Source of the DNA: Bdellovibrio bacteriovorus
Lineage (GTDB): Bacteria; Bdellovibrionota; Bdellovibrionia; Bdellovibrionales; Bdellovibrionaceae
DNA length: 64,000 nucleotides
Direction of reading: 5' to 3'
Assembly (NCBI RefSeq): GCF_001592735.1
Contig: NZ_LUKE01000002.1
Location: 269,836 to 333,835, forward strand
Part shown: positions 9,502 through 18,869 of the stretch, in pieces
Layout: each line of letters starts with the position of its first letter
Position numbering within the stretch: the first letter of the stretch is position 1
Position numbers and translations under genes: made by a program
The notes under the pieces: model-generated
Told to the model about the DNA's origin: nothing
The model's input: only the letters and a program-made list of their open reading frames with translations
The model's database searches: none

Positions 9502-10738
9502 AATTTGGAAAGAAGCTAAAAAACCCGTCAGCAACCAAAAAGGTGTCGCCTTGATCGTGGCGATTTCCGCGCTGATGTTGATCATGTATTTTGCGATGGA
9601 AGTTTCCTACGAATCCAATGTCGAATACATCGTCAACGCCCAAAGCTTAAATCGCGTGAAAGCCTATTATGCCGCAAAGTCCGGAATGCAACTCAGTCTT
9701 TTGCGCATTAAAATTTACCAGCAAGCGCAAAGCCAGCTGGGCGCGCAACTTGGCGACAGCCCGATGTTAGATCAAATCTGGCAATTCCCCTTTGCTTGGC
9801 CCTTGCCCGTCCCGCCTGAAATGAGCGCCGTGGATAAGGATTCATTTGCGAAAGTCGTCAAAGAATCCTCGATGGATGCCAGCTATATTGTCACCATCGA
9901 AGATGAAGGTTCAAAAATTGACTTAAACGACCTCAACTCGCCCTCAAAATATTTGCGTGAAGCCACCAAACAGCAATTAGTAAATATCTTTGAACAAAAG
10001 AAAAAAGACGACGAAGAGTTTCAGCGCAAGTATTCCAACTTTAACTTTGAAGAGCTGGTGAATAATATTGCCGACTGGCAAAGTGATAAATCGGAATCTT
10101 TAAACGGTGGCGCTAAGTCTGCGAAGTACGGCGATCTCAATCGTGACACTCAAGATTACTACCCTCCCAATCGTGCCTTTAGAACCATGGCCGAACTGCA
10201 TTTAGTGGCCGGGATGGAAGATGACTTTTACGATTTGCTTGAACCCCGTATCACGATTTATGGAATGAAGGGGATCAATCCTAATTTAGCTTCCAAAGAG
10301 GTTCTTAAATCTTTAGATCCCGCAATGACCGATGAGGCCGTGGCGGAAATTATCAAACGACGAAGCTCAGAAGAAGAAGGCGGTCCCTTTAAGTGCGATC
10401 AAAAAGAACCTAAGAGCCCTGACTTTTGGGATTTTGTCGCTTCTCGCGGAGTGCGTGTCTTAGGAAATCCCGATCAAATCCCGATGACGTGCGAAAAGGT
10501 TATGAATTTTAAAATTCGCAGCACCGGTGAGTTCGCCGGGGCGACTCGTGAAATCATCGCAATCGTGATGGATCTAAATCGCACGGCAAAAAAAGTGAAA
10601 TCCTATGTCGATAAAGAAAAAGCGCAGGCCAATCCGACGCCAACTCCGACTCCGTCCCCCACTCCTCAGCAGAACGCCAACCAAAAAGATCCCATCCCTA
10701 AAGGTGCTCCTCGTGTTGTTTACTGGAGCGAGCGTTAA
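9485..10738 (+). CDS. gspK: Tip pseudopilin GspK
   Basis: Large minor pseudopilin capping the pseudopilus. The start at ATG 9485 is supported by AAGGAG at 9473-9478. The leader ends NQKG^VALIVAIS; Glu+5 is missing, as is normal for GspK. The helix AISALMLIMYFAMEV is followed by the GspK globular domain, with IEDEGSKIDLNDL near residue 140 and a helix-hairpin-like stretch (GINPNLASKEVLKSL). The C-terminus has an odd Pro-Thr repeat tail (about 385-400) before a conserved-looking end, APRVVYWSER. The product is 417 residues. Confidence 0.92.
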   Translation: MGVLNKIWKEAKKPVSNQKGVALIVAISALMLIMYFAMEVSYESNVEYIVNAQSLNRVKAYYAAKSGMQLSLLRIKIYQQAQSQLGAQLGDSPMLDQIWQFPFAWPLPVPPEMSAVDKDSFAKVVKESSMDASYIVTIEDEGSKIDLNDLNSPSKYLREATKQQLVNIFEQKKKDDEEFQRKYSNFNFEELVNNIADWQSDKSESLNGGAKSAKYGDLNRDTQDYYPPNRAFRTMAELHLVAGMEDDFYDLLEPRITIYGMKGINPNLASKEVLKSLDPAMTDEAVAEIIKRRSSEEEGGPFKCDQKEPKSPDFWDFVASRGVRVLGNPDQIPMTCEKVMNFKIRSTGEFAGATREIIAIVMDLNRTAKKVKSYVDKEKAQANPTPTPTPSPTPQQNANQKDPIPKGAPRVVYWSER

Positions 10739-10845
10739 GACTTAGGTCCAGCATTACTCTCTCGATCTCTGTCTGATTTTTGCCTATACAATCCTACTTA
10801 CGTAACTTAAACTTAGGTCTTAAAGCCCGTTCACGGAGGAACGCT

Positions 10846-12516
10846 TTGAAGTCAGTCGGTATAGACATCGGATCCAGCAGTATTAAAATTGTCGAAATGC
10901 AGGCCTCTTCCAAAGGCTTTCAGGTCTCTCAGTATTTCGAACATGGTTTGAATGTTGCTCCGGGTGCGGATCAAGAATTAGAAATTATTGAATTCTTGCG
11001 GGACTTCACCAGCCACTATGATGCCAGCCAAACGCGCTTTATCATTTCACTGCGACAAGACCGCGTTGCCATCAGAAATAAATTCTTTCCTTTTAATGAC
11101 CGCATTAAAATTCATAAAAGCTTAGCGTTTGAATTAGAAGAAGATCTTCCTCTTTCTTCAGACAACGCGATCTTTGACGCCAAGATTGTTCGCAGCGTGG
11201 GGGCAGGGGCTGAAGTTTTGGCTTGTGCGGCCCCTAAGCTCCACGTGCAAAAGGCGATTCAACAAGCCGAAGATTCAGGCTTTGAACCCTTCCTTTTGAG
11301 TGCGGAAGGACCGGCTTTTGCCAATATCTTTGAACGCTGGAACGAACCGCCGCCCTTAACTTCCGCACCCACCTTGGAGTTGGTGGATGAGCAAAATCGT
11401 CCTCCCCGTCACGTTCAATTAGTTTTGAACATGGGCCACTCGCGCACCTTGGTGTGTGCTTTTGAAGGCAGCTCATTGATCGCCGTCCGCTCCATCCTGT
11501 GGGGTGGAAAAAATATCGCCGAAGCGATTGCAAAAAAATACGAACTTCCGTTTCTTGAAGCTTTGCGCGAACTGCAAACCAAAGCTTTCATCCTAACGAA
11601 CAAACAAGGAGCCACTTTTGATCAAGTCACTTTTTCAGACACCATCGCAAAAAGTGTCCGTGAAATGGCGCGTGACTTACAACTTTCAATCTTAGAACTT
11701 AAAGGTGAATTCAACGCGAATATTCACAGCATCGGCATGACGGGTGGCGCTTCCCAGATTCAAAATCTGGGTCCTTTCTTGACTCAGATCTTAGAAGTCC
11801 CCGTGAATCGCACCTCTGTTTTAGATTTAGTTCCAAATGTTTTATTTGAACGAAATGCCGCGGTTTCAGCCAAAGCCGGATTGGCCCTGGGTTTAGCCAT
11901 TGAAGGTTTCAAAAAACCTCGCAATCCGCCGCTTAATTTCATGCGTGGTGAATTCGCGAAAGAAAATCATCAGTTTAAATTACTTTGGGAAAAATGGGGC
12001 ACAACCGTCAAGGTCGCAACGGCCGCCATTTTAGTTCTTTTCGTGTATGCCTCCTTACGATCCAGCTTTTCCATGTCTTTAGCAGAAAGAGCCGATGACG
12101 CATTAAAAGATCAAGCCAAGGCCGTGGCCAATTTGCGTGGCCGGGCGGCTTCTGAAAGTGGTATAAAAAAATACATCCGCGACAATAAAAAACGCGCCGC
12201 CGACTTAAAAACTTTAGCCAACGTGGCGCAAATGAATTCGGCCATGGATATCGTTAAAAAAATCACGGACGCGACTCCATCAAAAACGGCCATCACCTTG
12301 GATGTACATCAATTGCAAGTCGTCGACAGCCAAGTGACGATGCAAGGGTACGTGGCTTCACAAAAAGAACTGACTCTTTTACAGCAGTCTTTGACCAACA
12401 TCACTTCCAACGGACAAGTGCAATCACAACGTTCTAATTTAAATCCTTTGAGTGGAAAAACGGCATTTTCATTTAGTTTCAGCGTAGATCGCGGAGTTCA
12501 GAAGGTGACACGATGA
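10846..12516 (+). CDS. gspL: GspL: PilM-like actin fold fused to a PilN-like membrane region
   Basis: Inner-membrane T2SS protein that recruits GspE. I choose TTG 10846 because GGAGG at 10835-10839 lies six bases upstream; the open frame extends 22 residues further to 10780 without a good RBS. The N-terminal 340 residues resemble PilM/FtsA-type actin-fold proteins, with GIDIGSSSIKIVE at the start, LVLNMGHSRTLV in the middle and GMTGGASQIQNL later. A single membrane segment follows (VKVATAAILVLFVYASL, about residue 390), then a periplasmic coiled region and a ferredoxin-like PilN/GspL C-terminus (VTMQGYVASQKEL). Its stop overlaps the gspM start (ATGA). Confidence 0.88.
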   Translation: MKSVGIDIGSSSIKIVEMQASSKGFQVSQYFEHGLNVAPGADQELEIIEFLRDFTSHYDASQTRFIISLRQDRVAIRNKFFPFNDRIKIHKSLAFELEEDLPLSSDNAIFDAKIVRSVGAGAEVLACAAPKLHVQKAIQQAEDSGFEPFLLSAEGPAFANIFERWNEPPPLTSAPTLELVDEQNRPPRHVQLVLNMGHSRTLVCAFEGSSLIAVRSILWGGKNIAEAIAKKYELPFLEALRELQTKAFILTNKQGATFDQVTFSDTIAKSVREMARDLQLSILELKGEFNANIHSIGMTGGASQIQNLGPFLTQILEVPVNRTSVLDLVPNVLFERNAAVSAKAGLALGLAIEGFKKPRNPPLNFMRGEFAKENHQFKLLWEKWGTTVKVATAAILVLFVYASLRSSFSMSLAERADDALKDQAKAVANLRGRAASESGIKKYIRDNKKRAADLKTLANVAQMNSAMDIVKKITDATPSKTAITLDVHQLQVVDSQVTMQGYVASQKELTLLQQSLTNITSNGQVQSQRSNLNPLSGKTAFSFSFSVDRGVQKVTR

Positions 12517-13187
12517 ATTTAGACGATTTAAAAGACCGCTTAGCCAGTGACGCCCGCCAAACGTGGGAGCGTGTGCAAGAAAGTGCTGCCTACAACCAAC
12601 TTCGCGATCGTTATGAAAACATGTCCCCTAGCATGCAAAAGATCACCGTGGTCGCGGCTTCCGCGGCGGTCGCTTTGCTGATTCTTTCTTTCCCTTATGG
12701 CAATCTGACAACCTCAAGTGAATACGTCGGTGAGTTTGAAGGAAAGCGGATGACCATTCGTGAGCTTTTAAAAGTCAGTCGCGAATCTTCGGAAGTTCCA
12801 GAAATTCCGCCCGCTCCTTCGATGGCCCAGCTGCGCTCGACGATCGAGGCCCAGATCAAGTCGGCCAATTTAATGGCTGAACAGATCAAAGGAACCCAAG
12901 AAGGACAAAACGATTCCAACTTGATTCCAAAGAACTTAACGGAAGGTTTAATGCAAGTCAGCCTTGCGAAATTGAATCTGCGGCAAGTTTTGGATTTGGG
13001 GCATCAATTTCAAAGCATCAGCCCAAGTGTTAAGATGAAAGATATGATCATGACCGCGAATCGCGAGGATGGTCGTTATTTTGACGTCGTTTACAAACTT
13101 GTGGCCTTAGCCGTCCCGGCTCCTCCAGAAGTCGCTCCGGAACCCCCTGCTCCGCCACGCAATCGTCGCGGCACCCCTGAGGAATAG
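12513..13187 (+). CDS. gspM: GspM-like T2SS protein
   Basis: Assigned mainly by position, size (224 residues) and topology. It has a cytoplasmic N-terminus of about 45 residues and one membrane segment (ITVVAASAAVALLILSF). A periplasmic helical and ferredoxin-like part follows, ending in a Pro-rich tail (APPEVAPEPPAPP). GspM pairs with GspL in the inner membrane. The start overlaps the gspL stop by four bases, and the next gene begins immediately after its stop, so coupling is tight. Sequence identity within GspM families is low, so the call is less certain than for gspC-K. Confidence 0.75.
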   Translation: MNLDDLKDRLASDARQTWERVQESAAYNQLRDRYENMSPSMQKITVVAASAAVALLILSFPYGNLTTSSEYVGEFEGKRMTIRELLKVSRESSEVPEIPPAPSMAQLRSTIEAQIKSANLMAEQIKGTQEGQNDSNLIPKNLTEGLMQVSLAKLNLRQVLDLGHQFQSISPSVKMKDMIMTANREDGRYFDVVYKLVALAVPAPPEVAPEPPAPPRNRRGTPEE

Positions 13188-14153
13188 ATGGAACAGCTTC
13201 GTGAATTGATCACTCTTATTCGTAATAGCAAAGGAAAGATTCTTGTTTTGATTCTTTCGGCTTTTGTTTTTACGTTCCTGCTTTTTCCGTTTGATGATTT
13301 GAGTGATTTGATTTCATCGCAAGTGTCTAAAGTCACCAACAACTCGGTTTACGTTTCATTTGAAAAACTAAAAATGAGCTTCTTCCCCCAGCCCGGTGTA
13401 AAAATGGATCAGGTTTACATTGAATCCATACGCACCCCGGCCCTTTCCGCGCAAGAGCTTGTGATCACGCCTTCTATTTCAGGATTGATTGCGCAAAAAC
13501 CTTACGGACAGGTTTCCGCGAAAGGTCTTTTAAAAGGCGACGTTGAAGTGGAAGTTGGTAAAGGCAGCCGGACCGAAAACGGCATTGAACGCCACCGCGT
13601 GGAAGTGTCGGCAAAAAAAGTATCTTTGCAAGATTTGCGTGAGCTTGCGAATTTGCCGGTTTTACTTAAAGGCGAATTGGATTTAGAAAGTACGGCCTTA
13701 GCGGATCTAACTTTCCAAGAACAGCCGGACGTTGAGATTGATTTAAAAATTAATAAATTCGAATTGCCTCCTTCGAACGTCAACACGCCGATGGGTCCTT
13801 TGACGTTACCAGATTTAAAATTAACTTCGGTAGAATTAAAAGGTCGTTTGGCCGCGGGGCGATTCATCATTGAAACCGGCACCATTGGTCGCCCGGGAGA
13901 TGAGTTGCAGGGCACTATCAAAGGTGACATCGCGATTAATATCGTGAACCGTGGTGGCGGCTTTGGACAACAGATCGGTGCTTATAATTTTAATATTGAT
14001 TTAAAAGCCAAAAAAGCCTTCCAAGATAAGGCTATTTTGTTCTTAGGTTTCTTAGATGGGTATAAAACGGCAACCCCTGAAGGTGGCCAATATAAGTTCC
14101 GCGTTTCAGCGACAAATCCCATGATGCCGCCAAGCATAAGCGCTGCGCGTTAA
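13188..14153 (+). CDS. gspN: GspN-type T2SS protein
   Basis: 321-residue protein with an N-terminal membrane anchor (ILVLILSAFVFTFLLFPF) and a long beta-rich periplasmic part. That part resembles the AsmA-like GspN family of deltaproteobacterial T2SS operons: FEKLKMSFFPQPGVKMDQVYIES, GLIAQKPYGQVSAKGLLKGDVEVEV, and a C-terminal GYKTATPEGGQYKFRVSATNP. GspN is present in only some T2SS and its role is not well defined. The start directly abuts the gspM stop. It is the last gene of the operon; a short hairpin without a U-tract lies at 14191-14207. Confidence 0.8.
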   Translation: MEQLRELITLIRNSKGKILVLILSAFVFTFLLFPFDDLSDLISSQVSKVTNNSVYVSFEKLKMSFFPQPGVKMDQVYIESIRTPALSAQELVITPSISGLIAQKPYGQVSAKGLLKGDVEVEVGKGSRTENGIERHRVEVSAKKVSLQDLRELANLPVLLKGELDLESTALADLTFQEQPDVEIDLKINKFELPPSNVNTPMGPLTLPDLKLTSVELKGRLAAGRFIIETGTIGRPGDELQGTIKGDIAINIVNRGGGFGQQIGAYNFNIDLKAKKAFQDKAILFLGFLDGYKTATPEGGQYKFRVSATNPMMPPSISAAR

Positions 14154-14315
14154 TCCGGTATTCGTTCTTCACTTCTCTTCAACTTCAATTAAGCTGGCAC
14201 ACAGCTTTGGGCAGGGTTTTGCTTAAGTCTAAAGCAAACAATTATCCGGGTCCGAGTTTTATTGACTCCGACCAGTAAACGGATCAAAACAAATACGAAA
14301 GTTTTAGGGGGTATT

Positions 14316-14762
14316 ATGTCAGGTGTAAATAAAGTCATTCTTGTCGGTCGTTTGGGAGCAGATCCTGAAGTTAAAGCAATTGGAAGTGGAAGCACAGTTG
14401 CACGTCTTAACATCGCAACAAGTGAATCATGGGTCAAAGACGGACAACGCCAAGAACGCACTGAGTGGCACCGTGTGACGGTATGGGGTAAATTGGCAGA
14501 GATCTGTGGGAAGCATCTTGCAAAAGGTCGCCAAGTTTACGTCGAAGGTAAATTACAAACTCGTCAATGGGAAGACCAACAAGGTCAAAAACGCTATACG
14601 ACTGAAATCGTAGCTAGCACTGTTCAATTCTTGGGTGCGGCAGGTGCCGAAGCGGGCGCGGGTCGCTCTTCTTCAACTTCTGCAGGTAATGATGACTTCG
14701 GTGGTTTCCAAGATTTCGGTCCAGAGCCAAGCTTCAATTCGAACGACGAAATCCCGTTCTAA
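14316..14762 (+). CDS. ssb: Single-stranded DNA-binding protein
   Basis: SSB coats single-stranded DNA in replication and repair. ATG 14316 has AGGGGG just upstream. An in-frame extension to 14262 is not needed, since the OB fold begins at once ([19 protein letters not shown]). The OB fold spans about residues 5-110 with [14 protein letters not shown] and [18 protein letters not shown] flexible Gly/Ser linker follows, then the acidic tip NDEIPF, close to the canonical DDIPF that binds partner proteins. Length is 148 residues, usual for the family. It has its own strong terminator. Confidence 0.97.
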   Translation: MSGVNKVILVGRLGADPEVKAIGSGSTVARLNIATSESWVKDGQRQERTEWHRVTVWGKLAEICGKHLAKGRQVYVEGKLQTRQWEDQQGQKRYTTEIVASTVQFLGAAGAEAGAGRSSSTSAGNDDFGGFQDFGPEPSFNSNDEIPF

Positions 14763-14788
14763 TTAAAGCTCTCAATTTTGAAATATTA

Positions 14789-14820
14789 AAGCCCCCGCAA
14801 AACGCGGGGGCTTTTTTTTT
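14789..14820 (+). terminator. Intrinsic terminator of ssb
   Basis: A nine-base G+C-rich stem (AGCCCCCGC / GCGGGGGCT) with a short A-rich loop is followed by a run of T residues, 27 bases after the ssb stop. Confidence 0.93.
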
Positions 14821-14922
14821 TAGGTTCACCGCGCCGGAATGGAAACATTCATTTAACAAGACTAAAGAGACAATTTATTTTGAAGCTTTTTATTTCGTCC
14901 CGCCTCTTTTATACTTTTATCT

Positions 14923-15336
14923 ATGAAGAGTGTCGTTGTTGGCGTTTTATTATGTGTCACAGTTTCCGGATGTACGGTGTACCGTTCGGAAGGTCGCAAA
15001 CAATTTGAATCCGAAGCTCCCACCAAATTAAAAACCTCTGCCTTGGTTGAAACTTCGGCCCAACCTTTTGAGCTTGTGAGCTGCAAAAAAGAAACGCGCC
15101 TTGAAACGTGGTTGAATGAAGAGTTCCCTGCCGCCACCTATGAAATGGTCGTTGTGGAGCAGGACCTTGAAATCTGGCGCACGTTTCGTGGAAAAACTGT
15201 GGAAGTCAAAGCCCTGCAGCGCTCTCAAAATGCGACAACTTCATGCATTTATCGTTTTTCTAGCGACAAGATTTGGAATCTCTATAAAAATCAATTTGTG
15301 AAAGAACTTGAAAACAACTTGATGACTTTAGATTAG
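14923..15336 (+). CDS. Small putative lipoprotein
   Basis: 137 residues with a type II signal peptide: MKSVVVGVLLCVTVSG followed by Cys17, giving lipobox VSGC, so the mature protein should be lipid-anchored. The rest is not recognised. It has two further cysteines (in VSCKKE and TSCIYRF), possibly a disulphide, and a C-terminal helix. No clear RBS precedes the ATG, but TATACT lies about 12 bases upstream, so the message could be nearly leaderless. The next gene starts 9 bases after the stop, suggesting a two-gene envelope operon. Confidence 0.75.
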   Translation: MKSVVVGVLLCVTVSGCTVYRSEGRKQFESEAPTKLKTSALVETSAQPFELVSCKKETRLETWLNEEFPAATYEMVVVEQDLEIWRTFRGKTVEVKALQRSQNATTSCIYRFSSDKIWNLYKNQFVKELENNLMTLD

Positions 15337-15345
15337 GAATCAATT

Positions 15346-16275
15346 TTGAGTCTTAAAAATTCTCTTCTTATCAGCCTGCTTTGCCTTCTCACTTATTCAA
15401 CTAGCTTTGCCGCTTTTGTCACGACCGTAAAAGGCAATAAAGTTCTGATCAACCTCGAAGGGGATCCGGTGGATCCTGAAGACGAATTTTTTCTGATCAA
15501 CCCTGAGACGAATAAAAAAACCGCCATCATTCGCATCAAACAAGTCAAAGGCAATCGGGCCCTTGCAGATATCATCAAAGGCCGCGCAGGGGTCAATCAA
15601 ACTTTACAAGCCAAGGGCACAGCCAATCGCAGTCGTCCGATGTCGGCAGATGTTACCGACCCGGGGGCTCCTGATTCGGCGTCCTCCCCCGCCCCCAGCG
15701 CCTCGGGCCGTTACACGACGATGATTAAAGAATCTTACGGTTTGATGGGCTCACTGAACATGAACTCGATGAGCGCCAATGTCACTTATCGCGATCCGGT
15801 GGGCACAGTTTTAAAATCTAGCACAGATATGAAAGGAAATGGTTTTGGGGTCGGCGGATTTTACGATTACCCTTTCACCGATACCTTAGTGGGCCACGCC
15901 TACGCGGCGATTGAACAATTCGTCGTGAGCGGCAGTGCTGCTAATGCCGCCTGCTCTGGTTCTACCAACTGTGAAGCGAACATCAACTATCTTTCGGTGT
16001 ATGGTTTAGCAAAATGGTACTTCCTTCCGGGCAAATATCGTTCGTGGGCCGGAGGAGGCGCGGGGTTTCTTTTAGCGCTTTCGAAATCAAGCTCGGCATT
16101 AAATGAGTCTCAGATTTCGACCAATCAAGTTTTCAGTTTTGCGGGCGGTGTTGATATTCAAATGAGTCGCCAAAACTTTATCCCCGTCAGTTTGCAATAC
16201 AATATGTTCCCAGATTCAAGTTCCGTGAAAGCAAGTCAGATCATCATAAAAGCGGGTTGGGGCTGGAATCTTTAA
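15346..16275 (+). CDS. Exported protein, probable outer-membrane barrel
   Basis: 309 residues starting at TTG 15346 behind a TAGGAA site. A signal peptide ends near TSFA^AF. The N-terminal 80 residues form a small beta domain (KGNKVLINLEGDPVDPEDEFFLI), followed by an Ala/Pro/Ser-rich linker and a C-terminal region with alternating strands (YGLMGSLNMNSMSANVTY, GVGGFYDYPFTDTLVGHAYAAIEQF, GWGWNL). Ending on an aromatic/aliphatic strand fits a barrel. No specific function can be assigned. Its stop codon overlaps that of the convergent histidine kinase gene. Confidence 0.75.
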   Translation: MSLKNSLLISLLCLLTYSTSFAAFVTTVKGNKVLINLEGDPVDPEDEFFLINPETNKKTAIIRIKQVKGNRALADIIKGRAGVNQTLQAKGTANRSRPMSADVTDPGAPDSASSPAPSASGRYTTMIKESYGLMGSLNMNSMSANVTYRDPVGTVLKSSTDMKGNGFGVGGFYDYPFTDTLVGHAYAAIEQFVVSGSAANAACSGSTNCEANINYLSVYGLAKWYFLPGKYRSWAGGGAGFLLALSKSSSALNESQISTNQVFSFAGGVDIQMSRQNFIPVSLQYNMFPDSSSVKASQIIIKAGWGWNL

Positions 16276-18869
16276 ACCACCGGAAGCCAAATCACAAATC
16301 GTGTGCGGGCGGAGTCTTCGTCCAAATAAAATTTTCCGTTATGACTTTGAATAATACCTTGAGAAATACTTAATCCAAGGCCTACTCCTTTACCGACTTC
16401 TTTGGTGGTAAAAAACGGCTGCATGATACGCGAACGTAAGTCATAGGGAATACCCGGTCCACTATCGGCCACGCTGATTTCCACACCCCCGGGACGAGCT
16501 AAAGCCTCTATAATAACGCTTTTGTTTTTACTACTTTGAACTGCATCCAAGGCATTATTAAGCAAATTCAAGATCACTTGCGAAATCTGATGCGGTTGGC
16601 ATTTAATTTTTAAATCGGCGGGCACGCGCGTCTGAAGCTCCACTCCATCGGCGCGAAATCTTTCGCGGCTAAAGGACAAAGTTTCTTCTAAAAGAGCTTC
16701 CACCGTGATCCATTCATCATCACGAGAATCGGTTTCCCGGGAGAAACTGCGAAGGCCTTTAATAATTTTAGCAATCCTTTGCACGACGGACTCAATAGCA
16801 TCGACTTTTTTAACAATCTCGGCATCGTCACCCAAACCTTTTTGTTGCAGCTGTTTTCTTAAGACACCGGCGTGACCATTGATAATGGCTAACGGATTAT
16901 TAATCTCGTGCGCAATCCCCGCGGCCATCTCTCCTAAAGAGGCCATGCGCGAGGATGCTACGATTTTCATTTCTTGTTCCGCTAAAAGTTTTTCTTTGGC
17001 TTTCAGCTCCGTGACGTCTTCCAAAATTTGTAAATACCCGGTGATATTTCCTTTTTCATCGCGAATTTCGCTGGTGGAATTAATCACGGTGTAGCGTTCG
17101 CCAGAACGAGAAATTTGCGTCCACTCGGAAGCCCGGTGCAGCCCCAGCTTAAAAAGAGCATCCATAAACTCGCGGCCCAGAGTGATATTATAACCTAGTT
17201 CTAATTCCATCTTGCGCGTGAAGGCACGCACTTCCGTAGGATCATAGAACATCAATGGAGAAGTTTTTCCGGCCAGTTCGGCGGTTTCATACCCTAACAT
17301 CTTTTCCGCCGCCGCGTTCATCTCACGCACCAAGGTATTTTCATCAAGAGAAATCATTAACAATGGGCTGCTATCAATCCCGGCCTTATTCCATTCAAAC
17401 GCTTTTTTTAGCTGTGCTTCCGAAGCACGCGAAAGATTGTAAAAGCTTAAAGCCATACCTAAAAGAACCGAAACACTGACCCCGAAAAGCAAAACCACAC
17501 CTGGTAAAGCCGAGGTATTCGCGCGAATTTGCTCAGGTGTCGGTACAATCTTAATATGCCAGCGGACCCCCATGTTTTGATAAAACCCTTGCGATAACCA
17601 GTCCCGTTCATACACCGGATCTGCGGTCCCACGACTGAAAATCTTTACGTTGTCTTCTAAAATTTCAATGCTATAGCCTTCAAGCAACGATATTTGCGAA
17701 AAGAAGGGCTGCACTAAAATCGAAGCTCCGACGACACCTTTAAATACATTTTTCGTGTCATGAATTGGCAGAAACACCACGATCCCACGACCGCCCGTGC
17801 GGAAATCAAAAACTTTGGACAACGCCAATTTTTTTCCATGAACCAGCTCTTCAACCTGGGGGATCAGATTTTTATTATTACTTCCCAAGCGCATATTCAG
17901 TAAAAGACGGGCCCCGTCATCCTGCGGATGTATCCAACGCATGATACGATCTTGATCCGCCCACCACAAACGACGGATTCCGGGGAACTCCTCTAGATAA
18001 CTTTCTGCATCCGCATCCCACAAAGATTTTTGTGGATACCCTTTCATCGAAAAGCGCTTTGCCATGTGTTCCATGGACTTAATCACCGGGATAAAGGCGT
18101 TATCAATGCTGGCTCTGAATGAATCTAAACGGATTTGGGTGACCGTGCGGTTTCTTTCTTGATCTCGTAAAATCAAAAGCTGCCAAATTAAAATCGTTAA
18201 AAGCACACCCACCGTTAAGACATAAAACGGCACTAAAGCGCTACGACGACTTGAAACCTGGCGCACGTCCAAACGTAATTGCATTAAAACGGCAAAAGAC
18301 AAAAGACTAAAACACACCGAAGTGTGCAAAGCCATGCGCGCAAAGCTGCCCCAACCGTATTCGGCATTAAACCCCACGGCGTAACCAATAATGCTGATCA
18401 ACGCAAAACCCAGGACCAGCGCGGCCGTGGTTACACTGACCATCTGCCATGCAAAACGTGGGCGCTTAAAAAACATCGTGATACTTAAAAGATTAAAGCA
18501 CACCGCCGTGCTGACCGCCATACGCCCAGGCACGGTCACTCCGACACTGTAATAAGGCGTCATCAAAAAAGAATCGACAAATAGATCAACGCTAAAAAAG
18601 TACTGGGCCAATGTTAAAAGCCCAATGGCCGAGACAATTCCTGATAAAATCGTCGACAGACGCGGGAAACCCACTTCCGGTAAAACCAAGGCAAATGAAA
18701 GCAGGCCCAAGCAAAATGCGGTGTTAAACACCATCGGCGCAAACAAAGGACTTATCTGAATTAAGGACTCATTGTGCGTAAACCAACCAAACATCACCGT
18801 GGCGCTGATTGTAAAAACAATCAATGCCAAAACACGGTGAATGTTTGAAAGTATTCTAGTGTATAACAC
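16272..18869 (-). CDS. Membrane-bound PAS sensor histidine kinase
   Basis: 865-residue sensor kinase. About seven N-terminal membrane segments (residues 1-230, MASE-like) are followed by a CHASE-like extracytoplasmic domain (about 240-435), another membrane segment and a PAS domain (about 490-610). Next comes HisKA with phospho-accepting His654 in GIAHEINNP and the HATPase region (NLLNNALDA, DSGPGIP, GVGLGLSISQGII). No receiver domain or adjacent response regulator is present, so its partner is elsewhere. The start is GTG 18869, overlapping the end of rel by 14 bases, so the two are probably co-transcribed. The signal sensed is unknown. Confidence 0.9.
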   Translation of the reverse strand: MLYTRILSNIHRVLALIVFTISATVMFGWFTHNESLIQISPLFAPMVFNTAFCLGLLSFALVLPEVGFPRLSTILSGIVSAIGLLTLAQYFFSVDLFVDSFLMTPYYSVGVTVPGRMAVSTAVCFNLLSITMFFKRPRFAWQMVSVTTAALVLGFALISIIGYAVGFNAEYGWGSFARMALHTSVCFSLLSFAVLMQLRLDVRQVSSRRSALVPFYVLTVGVLLTILIWQLLILRDQERNRTVTQIRLDSFRASIDNAFIPVIKSMEHMAKRFSMKGYPQKSLWDADAESYLEEFPGIRRLWWADQDRIMRWIHPQDDGARLLLNMRLGSNNKNLIPQVEELVHGKKLALSKVFDFRTGGRGIVVFLPIHDTKNVFKGVVGASILVQPFFSQISLLEGYSIEILEDNVKIFSRGTADPVYERDWLSQGFYQNMGVRWHIKIVPTPEQIRANTSALPGVVLLFGVSVSVLLGMALSFYNLSRASEAQLKKAFEWNKAGIDSSPLLMISLDENTLVREMNAAAEKMLGYETAELAGKTSPLMFYDPTEVRAFTRKMELELGYNITLGREFMDALFKLGLHRASEWTQISRSGERYTVINSTSEIRDEKGNITGYLQILEDVTELKAKEKLLAEQEMKIVASSRMASLGEMAAGIAHEINNPLAIINGHAGVLRKQLQQKGLGDDAEIVKKVDAIESVVQRIAKIIKGLRSFSRETDSRDDEWITVEALLEETLSFSRERFRADGVELQTRVPADLKIKCQPHQISQVILNLLNNALDAVQSSKNKSVIIEALARPGGVEISVADSGPGIPYDLRSRIMQPFFTTKEVGKGVGLGLSISQGIIQSHNGKFYLDEDSARTRFVIWLPVV

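Noticed and set aside
10780-10845. Longer GspL from TTG 10780
   Set aside because: No RBS is present, while TTG 10846 has GGAGG at ideal spacing and begins right at the conserved actin-fold strand.
14191-14207. Terminator of the gsp operon
   Set aside because: AAGCTG/CAGCTT pairs with a five-base loop, but the stem is short and there is no T-tract, so it is noted only under gspN.
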